Assembly (NCBI RefSeq): GCF_014256275.1
Contig: NZ_JACCFE010000002.1
Span: 806,001 to 870,000 of the forward strand
Reading direction: 5' to 3'
Length of the DNA: 64,000 bases
DNA from: Rhodococcus sp. 4CII
Lineage (GTDB): Bacteria > Actinomycetota > Actinomycetes > Mycobacteriales > Mycobacteriaceae
Part shown: piece after piece, positions 36,573-45,880 of the stretch
Layout of the letters: each line of letters begins with the position of its first letter
How positions within the stretch are numbered: position 1 is the first letter of the stretch
Position numbers and translations under genes: made by a program
Notes under the pieces: model-generated
Database searches by the model: none
Told to the model about the DNA's origin: nothing
Seen by the model: only the letters and a program-made list of their open reading frames with translations

Positions 36573-39500
36573 TCCGACGTCACCTGCCGTCCCTCGTCGT
36601 GCGCCGGGCAGCTCGTCCGCACCGGGCAGTGCCGGCATCCGTCGTTGACACGGGCGAGGAACTCCGGACCCTGGGTGGCCGCTGCCGCCGCGTGGATGAC
36701 GGCGAGCCACGTCTCGAGATCCTCATCCGACAGGGGCGCCTGTACGCGCTGCGTGGCGCCCTCCTTCCGGTGCGGTTTGGCGACGAAGACCAGCCGCGCC
36801 CCACCGGGTTTCGAGGCCGGCTCCCCGTCGATCGCGCCGGTCGCAGCCGCCACCTGGTAGGCCGCGAGCTGGGCATGGTGCTGGGCGTCCTCCTTGGTGA
36901 CAGGGGACCGGGCGGTCTTCACGTCGACGATGACGGGTCTGCCCTCGGCATCACGCTCGAGCCGGTCGATCCGCCCCCGCAGCCGGATCTCCGGGGAGCC
37001 CTCCTCCCTCGGTTCCAGGATGCCGTCGACGGCCACCTCCACGCCGATCTCGGTGAGTTCGGATCGGGTGTTCCCGAGCCAGGCGGTGAAGCTGGCGAGC
37101 ATGTCGCGGGTGCGGTCGAGTTCGCGACGTGAATACCACTGCGACCCCAGATCGATGGACTCCCAGGCAGTCTCGAGCGCATGCTCCACCTGGTCGGGCG
37201 GGATACGCCCGGCGAGGGCCTGCACGAGCGTGTGCACGAGCGTTCCGGCGATGGCATGGGTGTTGTCGCCGTCCGTCCCGCCGTGTCGTTCGAGCAGCCA
37301 CCGCAGCGGGCACGTGTTGAGCAGGTCGACCGTGGACGGCGACAGCGACACCGGCCCGTCCTCCGCGTTCCACAACGCGACGCCGGTGCTGGGTTCGGCT
37401 GTGCCGTACCACTGGTCGGGGTGTGCGCCGCGCACCCCGGCTTCGGCGAGCCGGGCGAGTTGACGCGCAGCACGTTCCTGCCGGGCGGGGTCGGATTTTG
37501 CGACCTCCGGATCGCAGACCACGCTGCGCAGTTCGGCAACGAGCGCCGGCAGTGCCAGGACCCGGGTGGCCGGGTCCTCCGTCTGCACGACCGCCTCGTC
37601 GACGTCGGAACCCGGTTCTCCCGCGAGCAGTTCGTCGACGAACCGGGAGTGGACGAGATCGGCGTCGCCGCTGGCCGAGTCGACGGCGGTGACGACCAGA
37701 GTCCGCCGGGCCCGACTGCAGGCGACCAGGAACAGCCTGCGCTCCTCGGCCAGGAGCGGCGCGGTACGCGACATCCGGTCGGCGGCCGTCTCGCTGCCGT
37801 CGGACACTCCACCCGTGAGATCGATCAGCGCCTCGGTGCCGAGCAGACTGCCCCGAGCCCGCAGACTCGGCCAGAGTCCTTCCTGCACACCGGCTACCGC
37901 GACGACGTCCCATTCGCGGCCGGCGGCCGAGTGTGCACTGAGCACCGATACGGCGTCGACCGGGACGGCGGAGACGGTGCGCGCGGTGGGAATGGCCTGC
38001 CCGGTGAGGTAGTCGACGAACCCGGCGAGTTGCGCGCGAGGGAGCCGGTCGACGTAGCTCGCCGCGGCGTCGAACAGGGCGACCACGGCGTCGAGGTCGC
38101 GGTCGGCCTGGGCCCCGATCGGGCCGCCGCGAGCCGAGGCGGCCGCCCAGCGCCGTTCGAGTCCGGTGGCCTGCCAGGCCGCCCACAGCACGTCCTCGAT
38201 GCCGCGGCCCCGCTCCAGCGGCACCTTTGCCTTCCGCAGGACGGACAGCACCCGGTTCAGGGATGCGGCCTCGACGTCGGTCAGTTTGGCCGTGACCCGG
38301 CGGGTGCTGTCGGTCTCGCCGACGAGGACGAGCCGGAGAAGCTCCGCGGAGTCCCGGTCGCCGCCGGATGCCAGTTCGGCGCGCCGCAGGCCCCGGCGAA
38401 GACGCCGGAGCGCCACGGGTTCCGCGCCGCCGACCGGACCGGACAGCAGGGCGAGTGCGTCCTCGCCGGTGAATTCCTGGCCCGACAGTGCCCGCAGCAC
38501 GAGCATCAGTCCCGACACCCCGTGCTGCCGGGCCAGGGGCAGTTCGGACGCCGCGGTGGTGACGGGCACACCCGCCCCGAGCAGCGCACGCCGCAGCGGG
38601 GCCAGCGCACGCGGCACCGAGCGCACGATCACGGCCATCTCCGACCAGGGCACGCCGTCGAGGAGATGGGCGCGCCGCAGGGTGTCGGCGATCAGGGCCG
38701 CTTCCTTCGCCGCCGTGCCCAGAATCCGGACGACGGTTCTGCCGCCGTCCTGCGACGGCACCCAGATCCGGTGCGGCAGGTGGCCGGGGAGCCGGGACGT
38801 GACCCGTGCCGCGGTGGTCGCGACCTCCGCCGCACTGCGAAAGTTGACCGGTAGCAGCACCTGTCGCGGATCACCCTTGTCGGCGAGCTCGACGAGGAAC
38901 GACGGGTCGGCCCCGCGAAATCCGTAGATCGACTGGTCCGGATCGCCGGCGACGACCGTGGTGCGGGTACCGGTCCCGAGGAGGCGAACGAGTTCCGCGG
39001 CCTGCGGATCGAGGTGCTGCGCGTCGTCGACGAGCAGGTGCCGGACCCGGGCGCGCTCGGTGCGCAGCAGGTCCGGGTCGGTGGCGAACGCGGTGAGGGC
39101 GGCACCGATGAGTTCGGCGGCGTCCAGTGCCGGCGCCGTGGCCTCGGGGGCCTCGACACCCACGGCTCCGCGCAGCAGCATGCCGTGCTCGTAGCGGGCG
39201 GCGAACATTCCCGCCGCGACCCACTCCGGACGGGAGTGCCGCCGGCCCAGCTTGATCAGGTCCTCGGGGCCGAGCCCCCGCTCGCTGGAACGCAACATCA
39301 GGTCGCGGAGTTCGACGGCGAAGCCGCTCAGTGCCAATGCGGGACGCAGCCGTTCGGGCCACATCTCGCCGCCGTCCTCGATGTCGCCGTGCAGCATCTC
39401 GCGCAGCACTGCGTCCTGCTCGGCTCCGGTGATGAGGCGAGGCGGTGGGTTTCCGTGGGCGGCGGCCTGCAGTCGCAGCACCGCGAACGCATAGGAGTGG

Positions 39501-39865
39501 ACGGTGCGCACGAGCGGTTCGCGGGTAGCGCGGGGCCCGTGCTGCTCGTCGTGCCCGACGAGTGCGGCGGTGACCTCCTCGCGGACCCGGCCCGCCGCCC
39601 GCCGCGACTGCGTGAGCACCAGCACCGACTCGGGGTCTTCCCCGTCAGCGATCCGGTCGACCGCGATGTCGACGAGCAGCGACGTCTTACCGGTGCCGGG
39701 GCCGCCCAGCACCTGCCACGGATTCCATCCGAGGCCGAGTGGTGGGGCGGTGAGGACCCGCTGCGTGGAGTCGTCCCACACTCGGGTCTCGCGGCCGGGG
39801 CTGCGGCGGTGCACCAGCCGGGCACGAGGAGCCGACGCCTTGGTGCGCACCGCCGATTCCGTCAT
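36569..39865 (-). CDS. adnA: AdnA helicase-nuclease subunit
   Basis: The 1098-residue partner of AdnB. The N-terminal ATPase has Walker A GGPGTGKTS, motif II LLVDDAQHLDPQ, GDPDQSIYGFRG and VLSAHSAAGREWDVVAVAG. The C-terminal nuclease has LRGRIDRLERDAEGRPVIVDVKTA with the D-x-K catalytic pair and HAQLAAYQVA. A Cys in NTCPLRWLLERH plus a C-x2-C-x5-C cluster in GCRHCPVRTSC suggest an AddB-type Fe-S cluster holding the nuclease domain. I chose ATG 39865, with GGTGGA 9 bases upstream; ATGs at 39874 and 39895 are also possible. Counterpart of Rv3202c. Confidence 0.94.
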   Translation of the reverse strand: MTESAVRTKASAPRARLVHRRSPGRETRVWDDSTQRVLTAPPLGLGWNPWQVLGGPGTGKTSLLVDIAVDRIADGEDPESVLVLTQSRRAAGRVREEVTAALVGHDEQHGPRATREPLVRTVHSYAFAVLRLQAAAHGNPPPRLITGAEQDAVLREMLHGDIEDGGEMWPERLRPALALSGFAVELRDLMLRSSERGLGPEDLIKLGRRHSRPEWVAAGMFAARYEHGMLLRGAVGVEAPEATAPALDAAELIGAALTAFATDPDLLRTERARVRHLLVDDAQHLDPQAAELVRLLGTGTRTTVVAGDPDQSIYGFRGADPSFLVELADKGDPRQVLLPVNFRSAAEVATTAARVTSRLPGHLPHRIWVPSQDGGRTVVRILGTAAKEAALIADTLRRAHLLDGVPWSEMAVIVRSVPRALAPLRRALLGAGVPVTTAASELPLARQHGVSGLMLVLRALSGQEFTGEDALALLSGPVGGAEPVALRRLRRGLRRAELASGGDRDSAELLRLVLVGETDSTRRVTAKLTDVEAASLNRVLSVLRKAKVPLERGRGIEDVLWAAWQATGLERRWAAASARGGPIGAQADRDLDAVVALFDAAASYVDRLPRAQLAGFVDYLTGQAIPTARTVSAVPVDAVSVLSAHSAAGREWDVVAVAGVQEGLWPSLRARGSLLGTEALIDLTGGVSDGSETAADRMSRTAPLLAEERRLFLVACSRARRTLVVTAVDSASGDADLVHSRFVDELLAGEPGSDVDEAVVQTEDPATRVLALPALVAELRSVVCDPEVAKSDPARQERAARQLARLAEAGVRGAHPDQWYGTAEPSTGVALWNAEDGPVSLSPSTVDLLNTCPLRWLLERHGGTDGDNTHAIAGTLVHTLVQALAGRIPPDQVEHALETAWESIDLGSQWYSRRELDRTRDMLASFTAWLGNTRSELTEIGVEVAVDGILEPREEGSPEIRLRGRIDRLERDAEGRPVIVDVKTARSPVTKEDAQHHAQLAAYQVAAATGAIDGEPASKPGGARLVFVAKPHRKEGATQRVQAPLSDEDLETWLAVIHAAAAATQGPEFLARVNDGCRHCPVRTSCPAHDEGRQVTSE

Positions 39866-39921
39866 GGGCAGCATTCCACCAGAACGGTCCGACATCTCGT
39901 CCGGCGACCCGATCCGGCATC

Positions 39922-40707
39922 ATGGATCAGGTGTCAGCACTGAATACGTATCTGTTCGGCGCCGAGGACGGCACCGAGATCCTCGCCCTGCACGGACTCA
40001 CCGGTCACGGCAGACGGTGGGAGACGCTGGCCACCGAGCATCTTCCCGGCGCGCGCTGGATCTCCCCCGACCTGCTCGGTCACGGCCGTTCCACGTGGGC
40101 GCCACCGTGGAACCTCGAGGCCCACGTCGCGAGCCTCGTCGACACGCTCGAAGCGCACGCGCGGGGACCCGTCCTGGTGGTGGGACACTCGTTCGGTTGT
40201 GCCCTGGCACTGCACCTGTCGCGGGCCGTCCCCGACCGTGTCCGGGGGCTGGTGCTGCTCGATCCCGCGATCGGGCTCGATCCCGCGACGATGCAGTCGG
40301 TGGCGGATCTCACCATCTCCTCCCCCGATTACACCGACGTCGAGGAGGCCCGCTCCGACAAGGTGCACGGTTCGTGGGGTGAGGTGGCCCGGGACGTTCT
40401 CGAGAACGAGATCGCCGAACATCTGGTGCCGCTGGAGAACGGGCGGGTCAACTGGCGCCTGTCCACCCCGGCCGTGGTCACCGCGTGGGGCGAACTGGCC
40501 CGCGAGGCCGTGCTGCCGCCGGCTCACCTGCCGACCGTGCTCGTCCAGGCGTCCAAGGTGCAGCCGCCGTACGTCACCCCGGAATTCCGGAAGGCGCTCA
40601 CCGACCACCTCGGCGACAACCTCACCGCCGTCGACCTCGATTGCGATCACATGGTCCCGCAGGCCCGGCCGGGCGAGGTGGCCGACCTCGTCCGCACGCT
40701 GCTCTGA
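39922..40707 (+). CDS. lipV: Alpha/beta hydrolase, LipV-like
   Basis: A 261-residue alpha/beta hydrolase. The HG oxyanion motif is LHGLTGHGRRW, the nucleophile elbow GHSFGCALAL contains the catalytic Ser, and CDHMVPQARPGE near the end supplies the catalytic His. It corresponds to the M. tuberculosis lipase/esterase LipV (Rv3203) by position and sequence. It is divergent from adnA and 10 bases before the alkyltransferase-like gene. GTG 39931 is an alternative start. Confidence 0.87.
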   Translation: MDQVSALNTYLFGAEDGTEILALHGLTGHGRRWETLATEHLPGARWISPDLLGHGRSTWAPPWNLEAHVASLVDTLEAHARGPVLVVGHSFGCALALHLSRAVPDRVRGLVLLDPAIGLDPATMQSVADLTISSPDYTDVEEARSDKVHGSWGEVARDVLENEIAEHLVPLENGRVNWRLSTPAVVTAWGELAREAVLPPAHLPTVLVQASKVQPPYVTPEFRKALTDHLGDNLTAVDLDCDHMVPQARPGEVADLVRTLL

Positions 40708-40717
40708 CGGTGTCGTG

Positions 40718-41026
40718 ATGGTGGCGACGACGGAGGAGCAGGTCGAGGCGGTCCGCGCGCTGGTCGCGTCGATCCCGCCCGGCCGGGTCGCCACCTACGG
40801 CGACATCGCCTCGGCGGCGGGGCTGTCCAGTCCGCGGACCGTCGGCTGGATCATGCGCACCGACTCCGCCGACCTCCCCTGGCACCGGGTGCTGGGAGCG
40901 TCGGGCCGACCGGCGCCGCATCTCGCGCACCGTCAGATCGCGAAGCTCGAACTCGAGGGTGTTCCCATCCGGGACGGCCGGGTCGATCTCGCGGCGGCAC
41001 GCTACCGATTCGATCACCCCGACTGA
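40718..41026 (+). CDS. Alkyltransferase-like protein (ATL)
   Basis: A 102-residue protein with the DNA-binding fold of O6-alkylguanine-DNA alkyltransferase: IPPGRVATYGDIASAAGL is the recognition helix region with the arginine finger nearby in SSPRTVGW. The active-site PCHRV is replaced by PWHRV, with Trp55 in place of the alkyl-accepting Cys. ATL proteins of this kind bind alkylated guanine without repairing it and direct nucleotide excision repair to the site. Counterpart of Rv3204. The neighbours adnAB are also DNA repair genes. ATG 40718 is followed by an in-frame GTG. Confidence 0.9.
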   Translation: MVATTEEQVEAVRALVASIPPGRVATYGDIASAAGLSSPRTVGWIMRTDSADLPWHRVLGASGRPAPHLAHRQIAKLELEGVPIRDGRVDLAAARYRFDHPD

Positions 41027-41037
41027 ACACGGCCGCG

Positions 41038-42318
41038 TCAGCAGGTGCTCGGTGCGGGATCACCGCGGAAGCGCGCGTCCATCCAGTCCAGTCCCTGGGG
41101 CAGTCCCAGCGCCGCCGCCGACAGATGGTCGGGAGTCGGGGTGAGCAGCGTCTGCACCGGGGTGCCCGCGTCGCAGTACCGTTTGACGGTGGTGTCGATC
41201 GAATCGACCGGAATCAGCGCATCGGTCGGGCTGTGCCATTCGAAGATCGGTGCGGTGGGCACGCCCGGATACAACTCCAGGCTGTTCTCCTCCATCACCT
41301 TCCACGCTTCCGGATCGTCCATGAAGTTCTTGTTGTCGGTCATCTGTGACGCGCTGTGCCCGAGCCCGAACAGCATGATCTCGTTGGTGCACCCGTTGCC
41401 GATCATCTGTTTCATGATGCGACCTTCGTCGTTGAGCTGATCGGTGACGTCGATTCGGTCCGGGTACTCGCGCTCTAGCCCCAGCGCGGCGGCCATGGCG
41501 AGGCCGAATGCGGGATGCGGGTTCGTACCGAGCGCTTCCGCCATCTTCACCAGGTTCATCGGGGTTCCGCCCTCGGCGGCACCGACGATGTTCAGTTCGG
41601 GCGCATACGTCGGTGCCAGGGCCGCGGCCCAGGCCGTCGCCATGCCGCCGCCGGAGTATCCGCCCAGTCCGACCTTGCTGTTCTGCACCTGCAGTTCGGG
41701 GACGCGCTGGACGGCACGGATGCCGTCGAGGGTGATCTGGCCACCGAGTTTGGCCGCGCCGTATGCCATCCGCGGACCCAGGTGATCGGGCAGCGCCACG
41801 GCCCAGCCGCGAGCAAGGGCGATGTTCAGCCCGGCGGCCTCGCGGATCTGGTGCAGCGGATCGTCGGTGTAGAGCTCGTTGGCGATCTTGCACTTGTTAC
41901 CGAGTGAATTGATGATGTGCTGGTAGGACACCAGCGGGCCGTCCGGGACGTGGTTCGCGGGAAGCACATACGTGGTGTTGGCCGCGATCGGCCTGCCCTC
42001 CGAGTCCGTGGTCCGGAACAGCAACTCCCACATCGCGCTGCCGGGGAAGTAGTACGACGGCGGCATCTGACGAATCTTCAAGACGTCTCCCGGCGCGTGG
42101 TCGGCGACATCCGAGGGTTGGATGTAGAAGGGGTCCGGGTCGGCGACCGGGAAGATCGCGTCGGCAGAGGGCGGAGCGGGCAGGAGGGGTGAGAGCACCG
42201 GGGGTGACAGCAAGGGTGGTTCCGCCGCGGACGTGCCTGCGCCGACGAGGGCTGCGCTGAGCGCGAGAACCGAGCCGAGTACAGCGGTGCCGGAGGATCT
42301 GCGGAACAACGAGCCCAT
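41038..42318 (-). CDS. Secreted lipase of the LIP/secretory lipase family
   Basis: The 426-residue protein has a signal peptide (GTAVLGSVLALSAALVGAGTSA, shown only in part by its core) and a proline-rich region after it. The catalytic domain shows the serine elbow GGYSGGGMATAWAA, an aspartate in WHSPTDALIP and a histidine in TPDHLSAAALG, in the order Ser-Asp-His of the fungal-type secretory lipase family common in Rhodococcus and Nocardia. Two cysteine pairs are likely (KCKIAN, NGCTNEI, RYCDAG, C-terminal STC). Probably acts on extracellular lipid esters. ATG 42318 is preferred to GTG 42330. Confidence 0.87.
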   Translation of the reverse strand: MGSLFRRSSGTAVLGSVLALSAALVGAGTSAAEPPLLSPPVLSPLLPAPPSADAIFPVADPDPFYIQPSDVADHAPGDVLKIRQMPPSYYFPGSAMWELLFRTTDSEGRPIAANTTYVLPANHVPDGPLVSYQHIINSLGNKCKIANELYTDDPLHQIREAAGLNIALARGWAVALPDHLGPRMAYGAAKLGGQITLDGIRAVQRVPELQVQNSKVGLGGYSGGGMATAWAAALAPTYAPELNIVGAAEGGTPMNLVKMAEALGTNPHPAFGLAMAAALGLEREYPDRIDVTDQLNDEGRIMKQMIGNGCTNEIMLFGLGHSASQMTDNKNFMDDPEAWKVMEENSLELYPGVPTAPIFEWHSPTDALIPVDSIDTTVKRYCDAGTPVQTLLTPTPDHLSAAALGLPQGLDWMDARFRGDPAPSTC

Positions 42319-42459
42319 GACATACCCCACATTCAGCGAGCCAGGTCGACGGCATCACTATGCCAGAGCGCCGATAAGGATCAGCCCCTTTCGCGGTACC
42401 GAACAGGTCACTGACCGATACTTTGATTCACAGGTACTTTCGCGCCGGACGCCCGGCGG

Positions 42460-43905
42460 TCACACCACCAGCGTCGGAGTCGTGGACATCGCCCCGTCGC
42501 CGGACACCACCAGTGTGGCAAGGACGTTCACGGCCGCGGCCAGCTCGGATGCCGGTCGCGTGAAGGGCAGCCGCTGGTGGTCGTCGAACAGATGACCGGT
42601 GCCGAAGCGGGGTCCGGGCGCCAGCAGAAGCCCCCGCGACCGGGCCGAGGCGACGAGTCCCGTCGAGCTCGTCCCGGCGGGAAGCGCGCACCACAGGGAC
42701 AGCCCGCCCGCCGGGAGGACGAAACTCCACCCCGGCAACCGGGCGTCGATCTCCGCCGCCAGCGCGTCCCGCTGCGCCCGGAGTTCGCGGCGGCGCCGCT
42801 CGACCAGACGGTCGTGCTGCGCGAACAACCGCACGGCGGCGAGCTGATCCAGCACCGACACCGACAATTGCCGGCGGGCCATGATCCTCGCCATCTGTGC
42901 GGTGCGGGCGGCCTCGGCGCGGACCCACCCGATCCGGATTCCCCCCCACACGGTCTTGCTGAGGCTCCCGATCGCCACGGTGGCCGATTCGGGGACCGGG
43001 ACGCCGAACGGCTCGAGGCAGTCCGAGCCGTCCAGCACGAGTTCGGCCGCCACCTCGTCCACGACCGTCACCACGCCGTGACGGACCAGTGTCGCAGCGA
43101 GCCGCCGCCTGCCCTCGGACGTGGCCCGCGCCCCGGAAGGATTCGAGAAGTCCGGCATGAGGTACGCGACGGTCGGGGCGCTCTGCCGGGCGGCCCGGTC
43201 CACCTCCGCAACGAACGCGTCCGGGTCGGCCGCGTCGATCGGCACCGGGACCGGTCTGCCGCCGGCGGCCTGCACGGACTCGACCGCGCCGGGATACGTC
43301 GGGTGTTCGACGAGGACGCGATCGCCCGCGTCGACCAGCGCCTCGAACACCACTTCGGTGGCGTCGCCCGCGCCGCCGGTGACGAGAATCTGGTCTGCAG
43401 TGGTCGGGCGGCCCCGGCGGGTGTAGTGCCCTGCTATCGCGGCGCGGAGCGTCGTGAGTCCGCCCGGGTGGTATCCGTGCTGGGGCATGAAGCGGGGCAA
43501 CTCGTCGACGGCGTCCAGGTAGGCCTCGCGGAGTTCGGGGGCGGCGGCCGGCGCGGCGTTGACGAGATCGACGACGCCGTCCACGGGCGACCCCACCATG
43601 CTCCCCCAGGCAGGCGGACCCGACGGCATCGCCACGAACGTTCCCGAGCCGTGCCGCGCCGACGCCCAACCACCTTCTCTCAGTTCGCGATACGCGGCGC
43701 TCACGGTCACCCGGCTGAGCCTGAGCTCCTCCGCCAGTGCCCGCTCGGCGGGGAGCCGGACCCCCACCGCCATCGAGCCGTCCGCGACCCTCTCGCGGAG
43801 TGTGTCGGCAAGCGCGCGGTACAGGGGTTGGCCCGGGGCGGCCGGTGCACCGACCAGCACTGCCAACTCGACTGCCGTGATGCTCCGGACCGGCTCACTA
43901 CTCAT
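42460..43905 (-). CDS. MocR-family regulator (GntR helix-turn-helix plus aminotransferase)
   Basis: The 481-residue protein joins an N-terminal GntR winged helix (LYRALADTLRERVADG, LPAERALAEELRLSRVTVSAAYREL) to a fold-type I aminotransferase domain. The aminotransferase part contains ILVTGGAGDATEVV, YLMPDFSNPSG, VVDEV and the PLP lysine in SLSKTVWGG. MocR regulators use PLP-linked effectors; their targets are usually the adjacent divergent gene. Here that is a tiny membrane protein and the molybdenum-cofactor fusion. ATG 43905 starts MSSEPVRSITAVE. Confidence 0.88.
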   Translation of the reverse strand: MSSEPVRSITAVELAVLVGAPAAPGQPLYRALADTLRERVADGSMAVGVRLPAERALAEELRLSRVTVSAAYRELREGGWASARHGSGTFVAMPSGPPAWGSMVGSPVDGVVDLVNAAPAAAPELREAYLDAVDELPRFMPQHGYHPGGLTTLRAAIAGHYTRRGRPTTADQILVTGGAGDATEVVFEALVDAGDRVLVEHPTYPGAVESVQAAGGRPVPVPIDAADPDAFVAEVDRAARQSAPTVAYLMPDFSNPSGARATSEGRRRLAATLVRHGVVTVVDEVAAELVLDGSDCLEPFGVPVPESATVAIGSLSKTVWGGIRIGWVRAEAARTAQMARIMARRQLSVSVLDQLAAVRLFAQHDRLVERRRRELRAQRDALAAEIDARLPGWSFVLPAGGLSLWCALPAGTSSTGLVASARSRGLLLAPGPRFGTGHLFDDHQRLPFTRPASELAAAVNVLATLVVSGDGAMSTTPTLVV

Positions 43906-43966
43906 ACAGGCCACTTTTCCACAGAGGACTGAACATCGCGGTCCACTTGGCTCCGATAATCGATAC

Positions 43967-44092
43967 ATGCTGATGATTGGAATCCTCTTGGCCCTCAGTC
44001 TGGCCTCGGTGGCCTGGCTCGGTGTCAGCACCGCGCACGGCGGACGGTCCGGACTGTCCGGCCCTCCGCGCAGCCACCTGCACAGCGACTGA
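43967..44092 (+). CDS. Small single-helix membrane protein
   Basis: A 41-residue frame encoding MLMIGILLALSLASVAWLG followed by a polar tail with two histidines (SHLHSD). The hydrophobic first 19 residues form one membrane helix. It lies 61 bases from the divergent MocR gene and 22 bases before the MobA-MoeA fusion. No homologue is recognised; size and composition suggest a real small protein but the call is uncertain. Confidence 0.45.
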   Translation: MLMIGILLALSLASVAWLGVSTAHGGRSGLSGPPRSHLHSD

Positions 44093-44114
44093 CCGGGTGC
44101 GGCAGCATGAGGGA

Positions 44115-45863
44115 ATGAACTCTGCCGCACCCGTTCACGCGATCGTCCTCGCCGGTGGACGAGCGACCCGGATGGGCGGCGTCGACAAGCCGGCCGTGGT
44201 CGTCGGCGGACGCCGGATGCTCGACACCGCTCTCGACGCCGTCGACGCGTGTGCACGCGTCGTCGTCGTCGGCCCCCGCCGCGCCGATCTCGATTCGACG
44301 GTCCTGCAAACCCAGGAGACGCCGCCGGGCACCGGCCCGGTGGCGGGCGTGGCCGCGGGACTGGCCGTGCTCGACGCCGACCCGGCGGACCGGGTGATCC
44401 TGCTGGCCTCGGACCTGCCGTTCGTGGAACCCGCGACGGTCGGAATACTCGCGGCCGCAGTACAGGACGTCGATACCGTGTTCGCGGTCGACGAGAAGGG
44501 GCGCCTGCAGTTCCTGTTGTCGGCGTGGCGCGTCGGCGCGCTGACCGACCGGATCCGGTCGCTGGGCTCGGCGGTCAACCAGCCGATGAAGGCCCTCGTC
44601 CCGGCGACGTTCGACACCGTCCCCGTCCGCGGTGTCACCGACTGCGACACACCGGACGACGTCGAGCGGGCCCGGAGCGGTGCCGCGGCCGTCCCCCTCA
44701 CCATCGAGGAGGCCCGGAACGCGATCCTGGCCACCGTCCCCCCACTCCCGCCGCGGTCCGCGGAGCTCGCGACGGCACTCGGCGCCACACTCGCCGAGCC
44801 GTTGCTCGCCGCCGAAGCCCTGCCCCGCATCGCCGTCTCCGCGATGGACGGCTACGCCGTCGCCGGAGAAGGTCCGTGGGTACTGCGCGACGCGATCCGG
44901 TACGCGGGCAGCTCCGAGGAACTCGAACTGGCGGACGGCGAGGCGGCGCGCATCGCGACCGGCGCGCACCTCCCCCTCGGAGCGACCACCGTGGTGCGGG
45001 ACGAATTCGCTCTGACGACAGACACTTCCGACGGACCGCGACTGTCCCGCAGGGAGGGCACGCCCGTGCGCGGCGACGCGCGGCGGCGCGGCGAGGACTG
45101 GCAGGAACGTCATCGACTCGCGGCCGCGGGGACGGCCGTCACACCGGCACTCCTGTCCGCCGCGGCGAGCGCGGAGGTGACCACCGCGGGGGTGCGCGGA
45201 CCGGTCCGCGCACACGTCGTGGTGACGGGCGACGAGATCCGGCGGGAAGGCCCCCTGCGCCGGGGGCAGACGCGTGATGCCCTGGGACCCGTTCTCCCCC
45301 AGTTCCTCTCGTCGTGCGGAATCCGGACGGTCGCCGACACCCACCTGCGTGACACATCCGACAGCTTCGACGAGTTGTTCCGGGAAGTTCGCCGGCCCGA
45401 CCTGATCGTGATCGTGGGAGCCACCGGGGGCGGCGCGGCCGACCAGTTGCGGGCAGCGCTCGACCGGGCCGAGGCCCGGGTCGTCGTGGGGAGGGTGCGG
45501 TGCCGTCCCGGCGGTTCCCAGGTCACCGCGCTGCTGCCCGACGGACGGGTGGTGCTCGGACTGCCCGGAAACCCGTATGCCGCGGTCGCGACGCTCCTGA
45601 CCACGGTTCCGTCCATCGCGGCCGCGCTGACGGGCCGCACCCCGGCACCGACCCAGCTGGGACGGATAGCGAACGCGTCCGAGGTCAGCGGAGACGCCGC
45701 CCGCATCCTGCCCGCCGTCCCGCAACCGGACGGCACGTGGCGCGTGGACGCCGGAATTCGCACCGCGCACCTCGCGGGTCTGATCGACCGTGACGCGCTG
45801 GCGCTGGTTCCCGCGGGCGCGGTCGACGGCGATCTCGCCGAGCTGGTCCCGCTACCGCGCTGA
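44115..45863 (+). CDS. MobA-MoeA fusion for molybdenum cofactor synthesis
   Basis: The 582-residue protein fuses two steps of molybdenum-cofactor biosynthesis. Residues 1-192 are a MobA-type guanylyltransferase: VLAGGRATRMGGVDKPA with the GTP-binding LAGG and Lys25, and LLASDLPFVEP. Residues 193-582 are MoeA-like: ISVSAMDGYAV region near 242 (IAVSAMDGYAVAG), VVVTGDEI, GLPGNPYAAV near 481. The MoeA SGGVSxGxxD loop is altered to VGATGGGAADQL, so molybdate insertion may be changed. It lies by nitrite genes, which do not need Mo. ATG 44115 has GAGGGA immediately upstream. Confidence 0.85.
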   Translation: MNSAAPVHAIVLAGGRATRMGGVDKPAVVVGGRRMLDTALDAVDACARVVVVGPRRADLDSTVLQTQETPPGTGPVAGVAAGLAVLDADPADRVILLASDLPFVEPATVGILAAAVQDVDTVFAVDEKGRLQFLLSAWRVGALTDRIRSLGSAVNQPMKALVPATFDTVPVRGVTDCDTPDDVERARSGAAAVPLTIEEARNAILATVPPLPPRSAELATALGATLAEPLLAAEALPRIAVSAMDGYAVAGEGPWVLRDAIRYAGSSEELELADGEAARIATGAHLPLGATTVVRDEFALTTDTSDGPRLSRREGTPVRGDARRRGEDWQERHRLAAAGTAVTPALLSAAASAEVTTAGVRGPVRAHVVVTGDEIRREGPLRRGQTRDALGPVLPQFLSSCGIRTVADTHLRDTSDSFDELFREVRRPDLIVIVGATGGGAADQLRAALDRAEARVVVGRVRCRPGGSQVTALLPDGRVVLGLPGNPYAAVATLLTTVPSIAAALTGRTPAPTQLGRIANASEVSGDAARILPAVPQPDGTWRVDAGIRTAHLAGLIDRDALALVPAGAVDGDLAELVPLPR

Positions 45864-45880
45864 CGCGGATCGGTGCGGGG

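Noticed and set aside
33357..36860. A very long open frame antisense to adnB and adnA, and similar ones antisense to UPF0182, nirB and uvrD2
   Set aside because: They mirror the codon periodicity of the true genes, have an Arg/Gly/His-rich composition with no domain, and the opposite strand carries well-recognised proteins.
42331..42459. A promoter-like TACTTT pair between the lipase and MocR genes
   Set aside because: No paired -35 at suitable spacing for either gene; too weak to call.
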